Below are positions 17,845 to 26,745 of a stretch of 64,000 nt of DNA, piece by piece. The notes below the pieces were generated by a model. The model searched no databases. It saw only the letters and a program-made list of their open reading frames with translations, and was not told the origin of the DNA. The position numbers were made by a program, and so were the translations under genes. Every line of letters starts with the position of its first letter. The first letter of the stretch is position 1. Source of the stretch: JBBQUN01 sp963698395 (GTDB taxonomy: Bacteria > Actinomycetota > Acidimicrobiia > Acidimicrobiales > SZUA-35). Where the stretch lies: the NCBI GenBank assembly GCA_963698395.1, contig CAVOQQ010000008.1:930001-994000 (forward strand), given 5' to 3'.

Positions 17845-19089
17845 TCACCCCTTGATCGCGCCGATGCCGAGTGGTGCGCTTCTTCCACCGGATCGAGCCT
17901 TGGCGACGACGTCTCGGAGGGTGAAGGGCGCTTGGAGCTCATCGGACGTCGAGTCGGGGCCGAGCTCGCCGACGCGAAGGTACTCGCCGCGATCGGCGGC
18001 GAGCCGGAAATCGACGAGGGCGCCGGCCGCTTCGCCCGCCCGTCCCTTGGCGCCGAAACCGTGGCCTTCGTTCGTCTGGCCGTAGGTCGTCGCCTGGAAC
18101 CCCATGCGGTGGAGGAGTTTCGGGCTGGCGCGCTCGAGCACCTCCGGACGCACCGAGAGCATCCAGTTCTCCTGTTGGCGCAACCATCCGACTTGCATGG
18201 CGTTCAACATCACGATGCGCGGCGTGTCGGTGTGGTTGATTCCTGTGCTGTGGAGCAGGCGTCCGTCGATCATGACCACCGTGCCTGCTTCGGCGTCCAG
18301 ATTGATCGCCGGAGGAAGCGTTCCGACTGGTTCGCCGTTGCGGACGGCGTCGGCAAGGACGCGATGGCTCCCCGGGATGAGCAGCGTGCCGCCGTTCTGC
18401 TCGTCGATGTCGACCAATGGCGTCAACAAATTGACGGTCAAGGGGTGGGTCGAGTCCGGTGAGATGCCCTGGTCTTGGTGCAAGGCCTGAGGAACGCCGC
18501 CGTGAAGGGCGATCGAGGCGATCAATGAGGTGCAGATCCAACCGGGACCGAGCGCCTCGCCGACGAGCTGCTCGATGAGCGGGCCACCCTGCACCACCGC
18601 CGGGTTCTGCTCGATCAGCGCCTCGAAACAACGACCCTTGTTCACACAGCAGTTGACGTTCTGACCGCTCTGCGTCTTCTGCGCGATGCCGGCGAGCCGC
18701 TCGCCTTCGGCCTGATCGAGAACCCGTTGACGGAGCATCGCGACCTGATCGGAAGCGATCGCTGCTTCGATCTTGCAGTAGCCCCATTCGACGAAGTTGC
18801 GACGTAGCCGATCGATGTCTCGTGTTGCGGTGGGAAGGTCGACGCCTTCCCACGCCGGATGGTTCGCGCCGGTCGTGGTGTCGTAGTACGAGCCCGGCCT
18901 GAACTCCCATGTTCCCCATTCGGCGCCCCGCTTCGGCGGCACGAAGTAGATCTCGGGGTTGTTGGCGAGGACGGACGCCATGGGCTCCCGTGTCGTGACT
19001 TCGGCGCGGTACATCTGGTGCTCGGGGGCCGATCGGCCAACGACCGTCTCGGGATCGAACTCTGGTGGGACTGGTCGAGCTTGGGTCAT
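17845..19089 (-). CDS. Phytanoyl-CoA dioxygenase family protein
   Basis: A 414-residue Fe(II)/2-oxoglutarate-dependent oxygenase of the PhyH family. Iron ligands are H-x-D in ALHQDQG and the distal His in DGRLLHSTGINHTDTPR, whose Arg should bind 2-oxoglutarate. The jelly-roll segment NGGTLLIPGSHRVL is typical. ATG 19089 is chosen over an in-frame GTG at 19107 because GGAGGAG lies exactly 9 nt before it. Longer than the usual 270-300 residues because of N- and C-terminal extensions. Substrate unknown. It is intact, in contrast to the damaged PhyH gene at 12138-13053. Confidence 0.85.
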   Translation of the reverse strand: MTQARPVPPEFDPETVVGRSAPEHQMYRAEVTTREPMASVLANNPEIYFVPPKRGAEWGTWEFRPGSYYDTTTGANHPAWEGVDLPTATRDIDRLRRNFVEWGYCKIEAAIASDQVAMLRQRVLDQAEGERLAGIAQKTQSGQNVNCCVNKGRCFEALIEQNPAVVQGGPLIEQLVGEALGPGWICTSLIASIALHGGVPQALHQDQGISPDSTHPLTVNLLTPLVDIDEQNGGTLLIPGSHRVLADAVRNGEPVGTLPPAINLDAEAGTVVMIDGRLLHSTGINHTDTPRIVMLNAMQVGWLRQQENWMLSVRPEVLERASPKLLHRMGFQATTYGQTNEGHGFGAKGRAGEAAGALVDFRLAADRGEYLRVGELGPDSTSDELQAPFTLRDVVAKARSGGRSAPLGIGAIKG

Positions 19090-19146
19090 GGCATCAGTCT
19101 CCTCCACCGGCGCGACAACCGCGAACGTGAGAGGAGAAGCGGGTGT

Positions 19147-20301
19147 TCACTCGCCCGGGAGCGGTTGGCTCAACCGACCGAGAGCGAGGAGCAGGGGCAA
19201 CCCGACCAAACCGAGCGTGATCATGACGACGATCACCACGACCCCGGGGCCAGAGGCGTCGACCAACGCACCAGTGGCGGTTGGCAGCGAGATCGCCCCG
19301 AGGTTGGTGGCAACGAGCTGCCAACCGGCGATCGATGACGCCCGTGTGGCGCCGACTCGAGCCGTGGTCGTGGCGAACAGCGACGGAATGATCGGGGCGA
19401 GCGCGACGCCGGCGACGGCCAGCGCGACCATCGCCACGCCGACTGGGGCGATCGCGACGCCGATGATGCCGATCGCTGCGGTTGCGGCGAGTGAGCCCAA
19501 TCCGAGCCGGTCGATCAGCCTGCCGACCGCCGAGCCGGCCATGAGCAACCGACCGGTCATGAGCCCCGCCCAGAAGGCGGAGACGGCCACGGCGGCCCGA
19601 CCATCGCCGAGCCCGCGGTCGTCGGTCAGATACGTGAAGATCCACTGGCCGGTCGTGACCTCGACGGCGACGAAGGTGGCGAACAGGACCAGGGAGACCG
19701 GGATCAGCCATCGGCGAGTCGTCGGAGCGCCGTCGGTTTCGGCTGTCGTGGAATCCTCGACGGCAACGGCCGGCCAGCGGTCTCGCACCACGACGGCGGA
19801 GGTCAGCGCCACGACGACGCCGGCAACGGCTGCCAGCAATGGCCAGCGCCAGCCGGGGAGTCCTGCCACCAGCAGCGGACCGACCGTCGCACCGAAGCCG
19901 TAGAACCCATGGATGAGTCCAGCGCTTCCGACCTCGCCCAGCGTGGCGATGAAGACGGCGCCGATCGAATCGATCAGACCCGAGGTGAGCCCGACACCGG
20001 CGATGGCGACGAGAAAGATGGGCCACGTCGGCGAGGAGGCCAGCAGGAGGCAGGAGATCCCCAACAGCGTCAACGCGACGACGAAGGCTCGACCGGTGCC
20101 GACCCTCGTGACGAGGATCCGTCCGCTGGTGGCCAAAGCCATACGGGCGATGCCGTAGATCAGCGAGACGACGCCCAGCGTGCCGAGCGACTGCCCGAAT
20201 TCAGCTCGGACCTCGGGCCAGACCACGCCGAGCATCGAGATCGGCGCGGCAAACGAGGCGTAGGTGATCGCTGCGGTTGGAACGACGCCGCGTTCGGCCA
20301 C
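19147..20301 (-). CDS. MFS transporter (12 TM)
   Basis: A 384-residue major facilitator protein. The first half begins with TYASFAAPISMLGVVWPEVR, has a degenerate motif A (SGRILVTRVGTGRAF), and GFYGFGATVGPLL in TM5. A polar central loop (about 170-195) separates it from the second half (WIFTYLTDDRGL to the C-terminus). No substrate-specific marks are seen; the shape resembles FucP/YbjJ-like sugar or small-molecule porters. It lies between an intact PhyH gene and a SulP gene on the same strand. Confidence 0.82.
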   Translation of the reverse strand: MAERGVVPTAAITYASFAAPISMLGVVWPEVRAEFGQSLGTLGVVSLIYGIARMALATSGRILVTRVGTGRAFVVALTLLGISCLLLASSPTWPIFLVAIAGVGLTSGLIDSIGAVFIATLGEVGSAGLIHGFYGFGATVGPLLVAGLPGWRWPLLAAVAGVVVALTSAVVVRDRWPAVAVEDSTTAETDGAPTTRRWLIPVSLVLFATFVAVEVTTGQWIFTYLTDDRGLGDGRAAVAVSAFWAGLMTGRLLMAGSAVGRLIDRLGLGSLAATAAIGIIGVAIAPVGVAMVALAVAGVALAPIIPSLFATTTARVGATRASSIAGWQLVATNLGAISLPTATGALVDASGPGVVVIVVMITLGLVGLPLLLALGRLSQPLPGE

Positions 20302-20316
20302 TCGACGTGCGGAGGA

Positions 20317-21858
20317 TCAGTGCGACGACATCATCGAGCCGGACATGCGTCCGTGGAGCTCGGCGCTGCCTTCGTTGAGGCCGATGATCTCCGGCTCGAT
20401 GCCGTGGGCCTTGAACTTGGCGACGACCGCATCGAGGGCGGAGACGGCCGAGGTGTCCCAGATGTGAGCATCGGTGAGGTCGACGATTGCTCGCTCGACG
20501 TCTTCGGTGTAGTCGAAGAGGTGGAGGAGCTCATTGGTCGAAGCGAAGAAGAGTTCGCCGGTGACATGGTAGATCCGAGTGCGACCGTTGGTGGGATCGA
20601 TCACGCTGGTGACGTCGGCCAGATGGGCGACCTGGCGAGCGAAGAAGATGGCCGAAAGCAACACGCCGCCGGCAACACCGAGGGCGAGGTTGTGGCTTGC
20701 CACCACGATGGCCACGGTGACGGCCATCACGGAGGTCTCGGTGCGGGGTGCTCGTTTCAGATGGTCGACCTTGATGCTGTTCCAGTCGAACGTGCCGACC
20801 GAGACGAGGATCATCACCGCGACCAGCGCCGCCATGGGGATCGAGGCGATCAGGTCGCCGGCGGCGAGGATGCCGGCCATGAGGAACACGCCGGCAGAGA
20901 GGCTGGACAGGCGTCCTCGGCCACCGTTCTTCACGTTGATCATCGACTGCCCGATCATGGCGCAGCCGGCCATGCCGCCGAAGAAGCCGGTGATGACGTT
21001 GGCGATGCCCTGGCCCCGAGACTCGCGGTCCTTGTCGGAGCGGGTGTCGGTGATGTCGTCGATCAGCTGGGCGGTGAGCAGCGATTCGAGCAGGCCGACG
21101 AACGCCAGCGTGATGGCGTAGGGCGCAATGATCTGGAGTGTCTCGAGGGTGTAGGGCACCCCGGGTCCGGCGAACGACGGCAGCGAGTCGGGCAGTGCGC
21201 CCATCTCGCCGACGGTGGGAACGTCAACGCCGAGCAGCGAACCACCGAAGCCGAGGACGGCGATGGCGATGAGCGGCGATGGGATGGCGGTGGTGATCCG
21301 CGGGAGGCCGACGATCATGGCGATGCCGAGAGCGACCATCAGGTACACCGCGGTGCTGATGCCGACGAAGTGCTCGATCTGAGCCATGAAGATCAAGATG
21401 GCGAGTGCGTTGACGAAGCCGGTCATCACCGGGCGAGGGATGAAGCGCATCAGTCGGCCGACGCCGAGGAGGCCGAGCACGACTTGGAAGGCACCGGCGA
21501 GGATGGTGGCAGCGAACAGGTACTCGAGCCCGTGGTCGGCAACCAGGGAGACGATGACCAGCGCCATGGCGCCCGTTGCCGCCGAGATCATCGCCGGGCG
21601 TCCACCGGCGATGGCCGTGATGATCGCGATCGAGAACGAGGCGTAGAGCCCGACCTTCGGGTCGACGCCGGCGATGATCGAGAACGAGATGGCCTCGGGG
21701 ATGAGCGCCAGAGCGACGACGAGACCGGCGAGGAGATCGGCGCGCACGTTGAAGAGCCAGGTGCTCTGCAAACGCGCAACGGCGGACTCGCTGGCAATGG
21801 GGGCAGTTGTTGTCAAGAGGTTGCTTTCTGGGTGGCTGGCTCGCCCTCGTCGATACAT
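20317..21858 (-). CDS. SulP-family permease with STAS domain
   Basis: About 513 residues. The membrane domain has the SulP signature (LVVALALIPEAISFSIIAGVDP and GLYASFSIAIITAIAGGRPAM) and a conserved GGMAGCAMIGQSMINVKNGG segment common in bicarbonate/sulfate SulP proteins. The C-terminal STAS domain ends with FDYTEDVERAIVDLTDAHIWDTS. Possible substrates are bicarbonate or sulfate; not decidable here. The start is uncertain: ATG 21858 is listed, but TTG 21816 just before T-T-T-A-P-I is equally plausible, and neither has a good Shine-Dalgarno sequence. The 147 bp to the divergent VOC gene hold no other feature I can see. Confidence 0.88.
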   Translation of the reverse strand: MYRRGRASHPESNLLTTTAPIASESAVARLQSTWLFNVRADLLAGLVVALALIPEAISFSIIAGVDPKVGLYASFSIAIITAIAGGRPAMISAATGAMALVIVSLVADHGLEYLFAATILAGAFQVVLGLLGVGRLMRFIPRPVMTGFVNALAILIFMAQIEHFVGISTAVYLMVALGIAMIVGLPRITTAIPSPLIAIAVLGFGGSLLGVDVPTVGEMGALPDSLPSFAGPGVPYTLETLQIIAPYAITLAFVGLLESLLTAQLIDDITDTRSDKDRESRGQGIANVITGFFGGMAGCAMIGQSMINVKNGGRGRLSSLSAGVFLMAGILAAGDLIASIPMAALVAVMILVSVGTFDWNSIKVDHLKRAPRTETSVMAVTVAIVVASHNLALGVAGGVLLSAIFFARQVAHLADVTSVIDPTNGRTRIYHVTGELFFASTNELLHLFDYTEDVERAIVDLTDAHIWDTSAVSALDAVVAKFKAHGIEPEIIGLNEGSAELHGRMSGSMMSSH

Positions 21859-22005
21859 CTCGACGAAGGCCGGGCTGGCGTCACGAACCAGAGCGTCGAC
21901 CAAGCCGACGTATTCGCAACACACGGAGTGCTCAACCTATCGGTCGCCTAGCAGGGATCTGGAGTGTTCGTGCGTGACATCCGTCGCCTGTGTCAGGATC
22001 TCGCG

Positions 22006-22725
22006 ATGACCAATCAGCCTCCCTCCGACGGCAACGCCCGAATCAACGGTGTTCATCATCTGGCCGTGAACACCGCCAACATCAAGGAACAGATCGAGTT
22101 CTTCACCGATGTGCTCGGAGCCGAACTGGTGGGATTGTTCTGGATGCACGGTGTCGAGGGCGCCTGGCACGCCTTCTGTCGGCTGAATGACCATTGCTCG
22201 ATGTCGTTCGTCGAGCTCCCGGCCAATCACGATATCGAGCCCCAATTGGGTGTCACCCACGCCGGCACCGGGGCGGGCGCCTCGGCTCCTGGCACCATGC
22301 AACACCTGGCATTCAACGTCGACAGTCTCGACGAGCTCCGGGCAATGCGCGACCGCATTCGTTCCAAGGGGGTCAACGTGATGGGCGAGATCGACCACGG
22401 GCTCTGCCAGTCGATCTACTTCGCCGGCCCCGAGGGCCTCACCCTCGAGGTGGCCACGTCGGCCGAGGCGATCGACGCTCGGGCCTGGATCGACCCCGAG
22501 GTGGTTGCCAAGGCCGGCATCAGCGAGGACGAATTGGCTCGGTACCGACACCCCGAGCCGTTCGAATCTGCCGGTGGCACCGTGCCGCAGCCACCGATCG
22601 ACCCGGCCAAGCCGCACATGGCGTACCCGCCCGATCGCTATGCCCAGCTCATGAGCGTCCCCGACGAGGTGCTCACGGCGAGCGCCAGCTATGCCGAGCC
22701 GCCGGTGAAGGTCAGCAACCGGTGA
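22006..22725 (+). CDS. VOC-family (glyoxalase/extradiol dioxygenase-like) protein
   Basis: A 239-residue vicinal-oxygen-chelate protein. A first beta-alpha-beta module (INGVHHLAVNTANIKEQIEFF, TDVLGAELVG) provides a His ligand. The second module (TMQHLAFNVDSLDEL, then SIYFAGPEGLTLEVAT with the late Glu) supplies the other metal ligands. The C-terminal 70 residues are outside the fold. The reaction is unknown; relatives include glyoxalase, bleomycin-resistance and dioxygenase-like proteins. ATG 22006 has AGGA 7 nt upstream. Confidence 0.83.
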   Translation: MTNQPPSDGNARINGVHHLAVNTANIKEQIEFFTDVLGAELVGLFWMHGVEGAWHAFCRLNDHCSMSFVELPANHDIEPQLGVTHAGTGAGASAPGTMQHLAFNVDSLDELRAMRDRIRSKGVNVMGEIDHGLCQSIYFAGPEGLTLEVATSAEAIDARAWIDPEVVAKAGISEDELARYRHPEPFESAGGTVPQPPIDPAKPHMAYPPDRYAQLMSVPDEVLTASASYAEPPVKVSNR

Positions 22726-22728
22726 AGC

Positions 22729-23253
22729 TCAGCCAGTCGAGCCGTCGGCCTCTTCCACCTCGGCCCGGGCCGCTTCGAGGATGTCGAGTTGGTTGCCGAG
22801 ATCGTCGAGAGCCGTCGACAGCTGGGGCGACGAGAAGCCCGAGCTGCGACCGATGACCTGCGCGGCGATCTCCTCGTAGCGCTCCACCGACTTCTCCAGG
22901 TCGGCCAAGACCGGCGGCTTGAGCCGATCGGCGAGATGTGAGCAGGCCACCAGCTGCTTTGCCAGTTCGATGGCCTGAGACTCCGCCGAGGTGGTGGCGT
23001 CGAGCAACGTGAGGTCATCGTCGGCACTGGCCTTGATGCCGAGGTAGGCCTCTTGTACCCGACGATGGAGTCGAGCCTCTGGCTCGTGGGACCCGAACCA
23101 GTGCTCGGGAACCACCGCGGCGATGCCGGGCACCGTCTGGGTCGACTTCGTGGCGTTGCGTTTGATCGCGCCACCGGCGCTGAGCGCAACGATCCCGCCA
23201 CCGATCACGACGAGAGCCACCACGACCAGGACGGCAAGGAACACACCGGTCAT
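22729..23253 (-). CDS. Small membrane-anchored helical protein, third gene of SPFH module
   Basis: A 174-residue protein with one N-terminal transmembrane helix (about 4-26, VFLAVLVVVALVVIGGGIVAL) and a long mostly helical cytoplasmic part with Glu/Leu-rich segments (SVERYEEIAAQVIGRSS; LDILEAARAEVEEADGS). No family recognised. The ATG overlaps the stop of the zinc-ribbon gene (ATGA), so it is translated with it. In Bacillus subtilis the comparable ydjFGHI cluster contains the membrane partner YdjH and the PspA homolog YdjF; this protein is too short and too different to be called either. Confidence 0.7.
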   Translation of the reverse strand: MTGVFLAVLVVVALVVIGGGIVALSAGGAIKRNATKSTQTVPGIAAVVPEHWFGSHEPEARLHRRVQEAYLGIKASADDDLTLLDATTSAESQAIELAKQLVACSHLADRLKPPVLADLEKSVERYEEIAAQVIGRSSGFSSPQLSTALDDLGNQLDILEAARAEVEEADGSTG

Positions 23254-24575
23254 GAGCCTCCCGCCGCAGCCCGAATGGCGAGGATGATCACGATGAGGGC
23301 GACCACCGCCACGATGGCGGCGACGATCTTCACCTTGCTCCACGGACGCTCGCCATGGACCTCACCGGTGGCACCGTTGATGAAGACCTGCCACGGCTGG
23401 CCGGCGTAGATCACGGTGAGCAGCCAGAACGGCAGCAGCACGTGCTTGTAGGTGAGGTTCGAGATGCGGGTGTCCTTGTGGTGGATCCGTTGCTGGTCGC
23501 CGCCGATGTCTCGTCGAATCGACGAATCGATGGTGGATTCCATCCGCTGGCGAGCCTCGCCGAAACACGACTCGACGTCTCGGTCATAGGTGCGAGAGAG
23601 ATGCCCGGCCATGTAGTCGGGGTTGAAGGGCTGGAGCATCTGGGTCGGCCAGGGTTCGAGCCGGTCGACGAACCGCTTCTCGAACCCGGTGTTGCCGAGC
23701 ACGGTGATGTCATCGAAGGAGTTGAACACTCGTCCCGATGCTCGATACCAGTCGGTCTCGACGACGGTCTTGGTCTCGTTGCCATCTCGGTAGGTGCGGG
23801 TGCGATTCTGGCCCCGCTCGCCCTGGTAGTCGGTCGTGGCATCGGCGTCGAAGGTGAAGTACGCCGAATAGACGCTCTCGAACGAGCCGGCGTTGGAGTA
23901 CTTCTTGAACTCGTTCGGGGCGAACCACCGCTTGTTGATCCACTGCTCGAGGAGCTCTTTCGCCTGGCGGTCAGAGACCTGGAACGGGAGCACACCGTCG
24001 ACCGCCAGCCGGTCAGGTGCGTCGTGGACGTCGGTGCGCTGCAGATCGGTGGCGCAGTAGGGGCAGCGCGTGGCGGTCCAGGTGCCGGTGAAGGTGGTGT
24101 GACCGCCACAGTTCTGGCAGATGATCTCCTTCTCGCCCTCGAGCTGACGCTGGACCCGATCACCTCGTCCGTGCGCGGCCGCCAGTGCCTTCTTGAAGCT
24201 CTGTTCGACCACGGCGGCGCCGGCCTCGTGTTCGATGGCTTGCCCGGCACCACAGTGGGTGCAGGTGAGTTGTTGCTTGGCGATGTCGAACTCGAGCTGG
24301 CCACCACAGGCCACGCATGGGCGAACGCCGACGTCTTGGCGCTCGTTGTAGGAATGCGGCTGCTCCGGCTGGCTGGGCTCGGGCGCGCTCGAAGCGACCG
24401 GTTGCTGCTGCGGGGGCACGGGTGGCGGAACTGGTTGGTGGGGCGCTGCTTGTTGGGGCCCTGCCTGTTGGGGCACTTCTTGCTGGGGCACTGCCTGCTG
24501 GGGCGGCAACGGTGGAGGCAGAGCCTGACCGTCCGGCCTGGCCGGTGGTTGGGGCGGCGTGATTCCCTCGGTCAC
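23250..24575 (-). CDS. Double zinc-ribbon membrane protein (YdjG-like)
   Basis: 441 residues. Residues 1-75 are Pro/Gln-rich and disordered. Two zinc ribbons follow: C-V-A-C...C-T-H-C (about 85-110) and C-Q-N-C...C-P-Y-C (about 150-175). The middle domain contains WFAPNEFKKYSNAGSFESVY and ends with a membrane-proximal segment (HVLLPFWLLTVIYAGQPW). The C-terminal transmembrane helix is VKIVAAIVAVVALIVIILAI. This order matches the TFIIB-type zinc-ribbon proteins found next to SPFH proteins, such as YdjG of Bacillus. It sits 9 bp after the SPFH gene and overlaps the third gene by 4 nt. Proposed role: membrane-stress scaffold; inference from context. Confidence 0.75.
   Translation of the reverse strand: MTEGITPPQPPARPDGQALPPPLPPQQAVPQQEVPQQAGPQQAAPHQPVPPPVPPQQQPVASSAPEPSQPEQPHSYNERQDVGVRPCVACGGQLEFDIAKQQLTCTHCGAGQAIEHEAGAAVVEQSFKKALAAAHGRGDRVQRQLEGEKEIICQNCGGHTTFTGTWTATRCPYCATDLQRTDVHDAPDRLAVDGVLPFQVSDRQAKELLEQWINKRWFAPNEFKKYSNAGSFESVYSAYFTFDADATTDYQGERGQNRTRTYRDGNETKTVVETDWYRASGRVFNSFDDITVLGNTGFEKRFVDRLEPWPTQMLQPFNPDYMAGHLSRTYDRDVESCFGEARQRMESTIDSSIRRDIGGDQQRIHHKDTRISNLTYKHVLLPFWLLTVIYAGQPWQVFINGATGEVHGERPWSKVKIVAAIVAVVALIVIILAIRAAAGGS
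24436..24510 (-). repeat. Degenerate 15-bp tandem repeat in Pro/Gln-rich N-terminus
   Basis: Five degenerate units with the shared core TGGGGC every 15 bp on the plus strand. Read on the minus strand they encode PQQ-containing pentapeptides (for example A-V-P-Q-Q, E-V-P-Q-Q, A-G-P-Q-Q) of the zinc-ribbon membrane protein. Confidence 0.7.
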
Positions 24576-24584
24576 GACCGCTCC

Positions 24585-25784
24585 CTACATTCCGGCCGGG
24601 GGCGTGGCGGGTGGTGTCGCCGGGGGAGGCGTCGGCGGGTTCTGGGGCAGGGGCGGCGGCGCGGCGAACAGTGGCGCCAGGGCCGGCACGGTGTTGGCCG
24701 GAGCCCAACCGGCCATGCCGGCGGTCCAGACCATGTCGGTTGCCTGCATCTGGCCTGCGGCGAGACCGGCCTGCATCTGTTCCATCGTGAACGGCCCGGC
24801 CTGCTGGCCATTGAGCGCAACGTGATACGACACCGCTCCGGGAAGTGGCGGCGGTGCCATCGCTGCCGGAGCGGCCGCGGGAGCCGCCTGTTGCTGCGCC
24901 TGCGGGTTCATCTGGTTGGCCATCTGGCTGGCCATGGCCATACCCATCCCCATGCCGAGCATGTCGCCCATGGCGCCACCTCCGCCGGGATTCTGCGCTG
25001 CGGCCATCATGGCGTCGGCCTGCTTGGCCTGGGTGTAGCGGTCGAGGTCGCCGACCTGGTCGAGGAACTGGCTTTCTTCGGCGCCGCGGGCCGTGCCTCG
25101 GGTGATGGCCTCGCGGATCTCGTCGGGCAGCGACACCTTCATGTCGATCGCGGGAATGGCAAGACCGAACTCGTCGTCGACGCGCTCGGCGACGTACTCA
25201 CGCAGCTTCGCCGAGAGTTCACGCTGCTTGCCCTGGAGATCGATGACGCCGAGACCGGTTTCGAGCACCATGTCGGAGAACGCTCCCACGATCACCTGAC
25301 GAAGCAACTCGGTGATCTCCTCGGCGTCGACATGGGAGTCGGTGCCGATGATCTCGCGGAGGAAGATGGCGGTGTCTTCGACCTTGACCTGGCACATGCC
25401 GTTGGCCCGAACCTCGACCATCTTGAAGTCGGGATCTCGGACGACGACCGGACTCGGGGTACCCCACCGCACCTCGGTCATCCGGGTGTTGATGAAGTAG
25501 ACCTCGCTGCGGAAGGGGCTGTCGAAGCCGTGTTTCCAGCCCTGCAGGGTGCTCATGATCGGCAGGTTCTCGGAGGTGAGCTCGTAGTGCCCGGGCTCGA
25601 ACTGATCGGCGAGCGCTCCGCGATAGACGAAGACGGCCCGCTGGCCCTCCCGCACGATGAGCTGTGCCCCGTTCTTGATCTCGTTCTGGTAGCGCGGAAA
25701 GCGCCAGGCCATCGTGGTGCGTGAATCATCGAAGTACTCGATGATGTCGACGAGCTCGTTTCGAAGCTTGTCCATCAAACCCAT
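24585..25784 (-). CDS. SPFH-domain protein with C-terminal GYF_2 domain (YdjI-like)
   Basis: 399 residues. The SPFH/band-7 domain spans about 20-250 and includes the family features YQNEIKNGAQLIVREGQRAV, RWGTPSPVVVRDPDF and the coiled region KQRELSAKLREYVAERVDDE. A Met/Gly-rich linker (GGGGAMGDMLGMGMGMAMAS) leads to a GYF_2/DUF4339 domain (GQQAGPFTMEQMQAGLAAGQ, WAPANTVP). A Pro-rich tail follows. It lacks an N-terminal membrane helix, as in YdjI and virion-core-like proteins. It is first of a three-gene operon with the zinc-ribbon protein; in Bacillus this pair forms a membrane complex that recruits PspA. No PspA gene is present here. Confidence 0.83.
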   Translation of the reverse strand: MGLMDKLRNELVDIIEYFDDSRTTMAWRFPRYQNEIKNGAQLIVREGQRAVFVYRGALADQFEPGHYELTSENLPIMSTLQGWKHGFDSPFRSEVYFINTRMTEVRWGTPSPVVVRDPDFKMVEVRANGMCQVKVEDTAIFLREIIGTDSHVDAEEITELLRQVIVGAFSDMVLETGLGVIDLQGKQRELSAKLREYVAERVDDEFGLAIPAIDMKVSLPDEIREAITRGTARGAEESQFLDQVGDLDRYTQAKQADAMMAAAQNPGGGGAMGDMLGMGMGMAMASQMANQMNPQAQQQAAPAAAPAAMAPPPLPGAVSYHVALNGQQAGPFTMEQMQAGLAAGQMQATDMVWTAGMAGWAPANTVPALAPLFAAPPPLPQNPPTPPPATPPATPPAGM

Positions 25785-25821
25785 TGTTCAAACCCTCCGT
25801 TTGTTCATCGGCGATCGTAGT

Positions 25822-26745
25822 TCAATCGCCGCGGTTGCTCTCGTTCGTCAGGTCTCGATCGGAGAAATGTTGCTCGAGATGAGCGATCTCGGGAAGCCCG
25901 ATCAGCTCGGTGAACTCGGCGAAGGTCGGCATCATGTCGAGCGCTCCCTCCGGGGTTCCGTGATCCTTGATGCTCCGGAGGACGCCGAGCATGGCGTTGG
26001 TCGCAGCGAACAGGGTGGAAATCGGCATGATGATGGCGGCAAAGCCGAGCGCGGCGATGTCGGCGAAGGTCAGTGGCGGCGTCTTGCCGCCCTCGACCCA
26101 GTTGAACACCAGGGGGATGTCCGGCAACGACGAACACACCTGCTCGATCTCGTCGATGCCCTGGAGTGCCTCGACGAAGAGCACGTCGGCGCCGGTGTCG
26201 CGGCACGCCTTCGCCCGCTCGATGGCGGCGTCGAGGCCGAGCGGCGCACGAGCATCGGTGCGAGCGATGATCACGAAGTCGGGATCGTGTCGAGCGGCGA
26301 CGGCGGCGACGATCTTGGCGACCATCTCGCCCTGGGTGATCACGGCCTTGTTCTCCATGTGCCCGCACTTCTTGGGCGTGACCTGGTCTTCGATGTGGAT
26401 CGCGGCGACCCCCGCCTGTTCGTACTCGCGGACGGTCCGGATCACGTTGATCGGATTGCCGTAGCCGGTATCGGCATCGGCGACGACGGGTAGTGACGTG
26501 CTCTGAACGATTCGACGAGCGTTGTCGACCATCTCGGCGAGCCCGAGAAGACCCACGTCAGGTCGCCCCAGCAACCCGGCCGAGGTGCCGAAGCCGGTCA
26601 TGTAGGCCGCATCGAAGCCGGTCTGTTCGATGAGTCGAGCCCCCAACGCGTCGTAGCACCCGGGCAGGAGGAGCGGCTCGGGCCGAGCAAGGAGCTCCCG
26701 CAGTCGAGCCGAACCACGATTGGGGGTACCGAGGAAGTCGCTCAC
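25822..26745 (-). CDS. PEP mutase/isocitrate lyase-family enzyme
   Basis: A 307-residue TIM-barrel enzyme of the PEP mutase/isocitrate lyase superfamily. Motifs include LPGCYDALGARLIEQTGFDA, the metal-binding VVADADTGYGNP, EDQVTPKKCGH with the catalytic loop Cys, and IIARTDARAPLGLDAAIERA. KKCGH is typical of 2-methylisocitrate lyase, dimethylmalate lyase and oxaloacetate decarboxylase; the exact reaction cannot be fixed. GTG 26745 is the start because it overlaps the galactokinase stop (GTGA), so the two are co-translated. The pairing with galactokinase is unexpected. Confidence 0.85.
   Translation of the reverse strand: MSDFLGTPNRGSARLRELLARPEPLLLPGCYDALGARLIEQTGFDAAYMTGFGTSAGLLGRPDVGLLGLAEMVDNARRIVQSTSLPVVADADTGYGNPINVIRTVREYEQAGVAAIHIEDQVTPKKCGHMENKAVITQGEMVAKIVAAVAARHDPDFVIIARTDARAPLGLDAAIERAKACRDTGADVLFVEALQGIDEIEQVCSSLPDIPLVFNWVEGGKTPPLTFADIAALGFAAIIMPISTLFAATNAMLGVLRSIKDHGTPEGALDMMPTFAEFTELIGLPEIAHLEQHFSDRDLTNESNRGD

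Noticed and set aside
23355..25724. 789-codon frame antisense to the SPFH and zinc-ribbon genes
   Set aside because: Gly/His/Arg/Val-rich shadow frame; the minus-strand proteins have clear domains and coupled starts.
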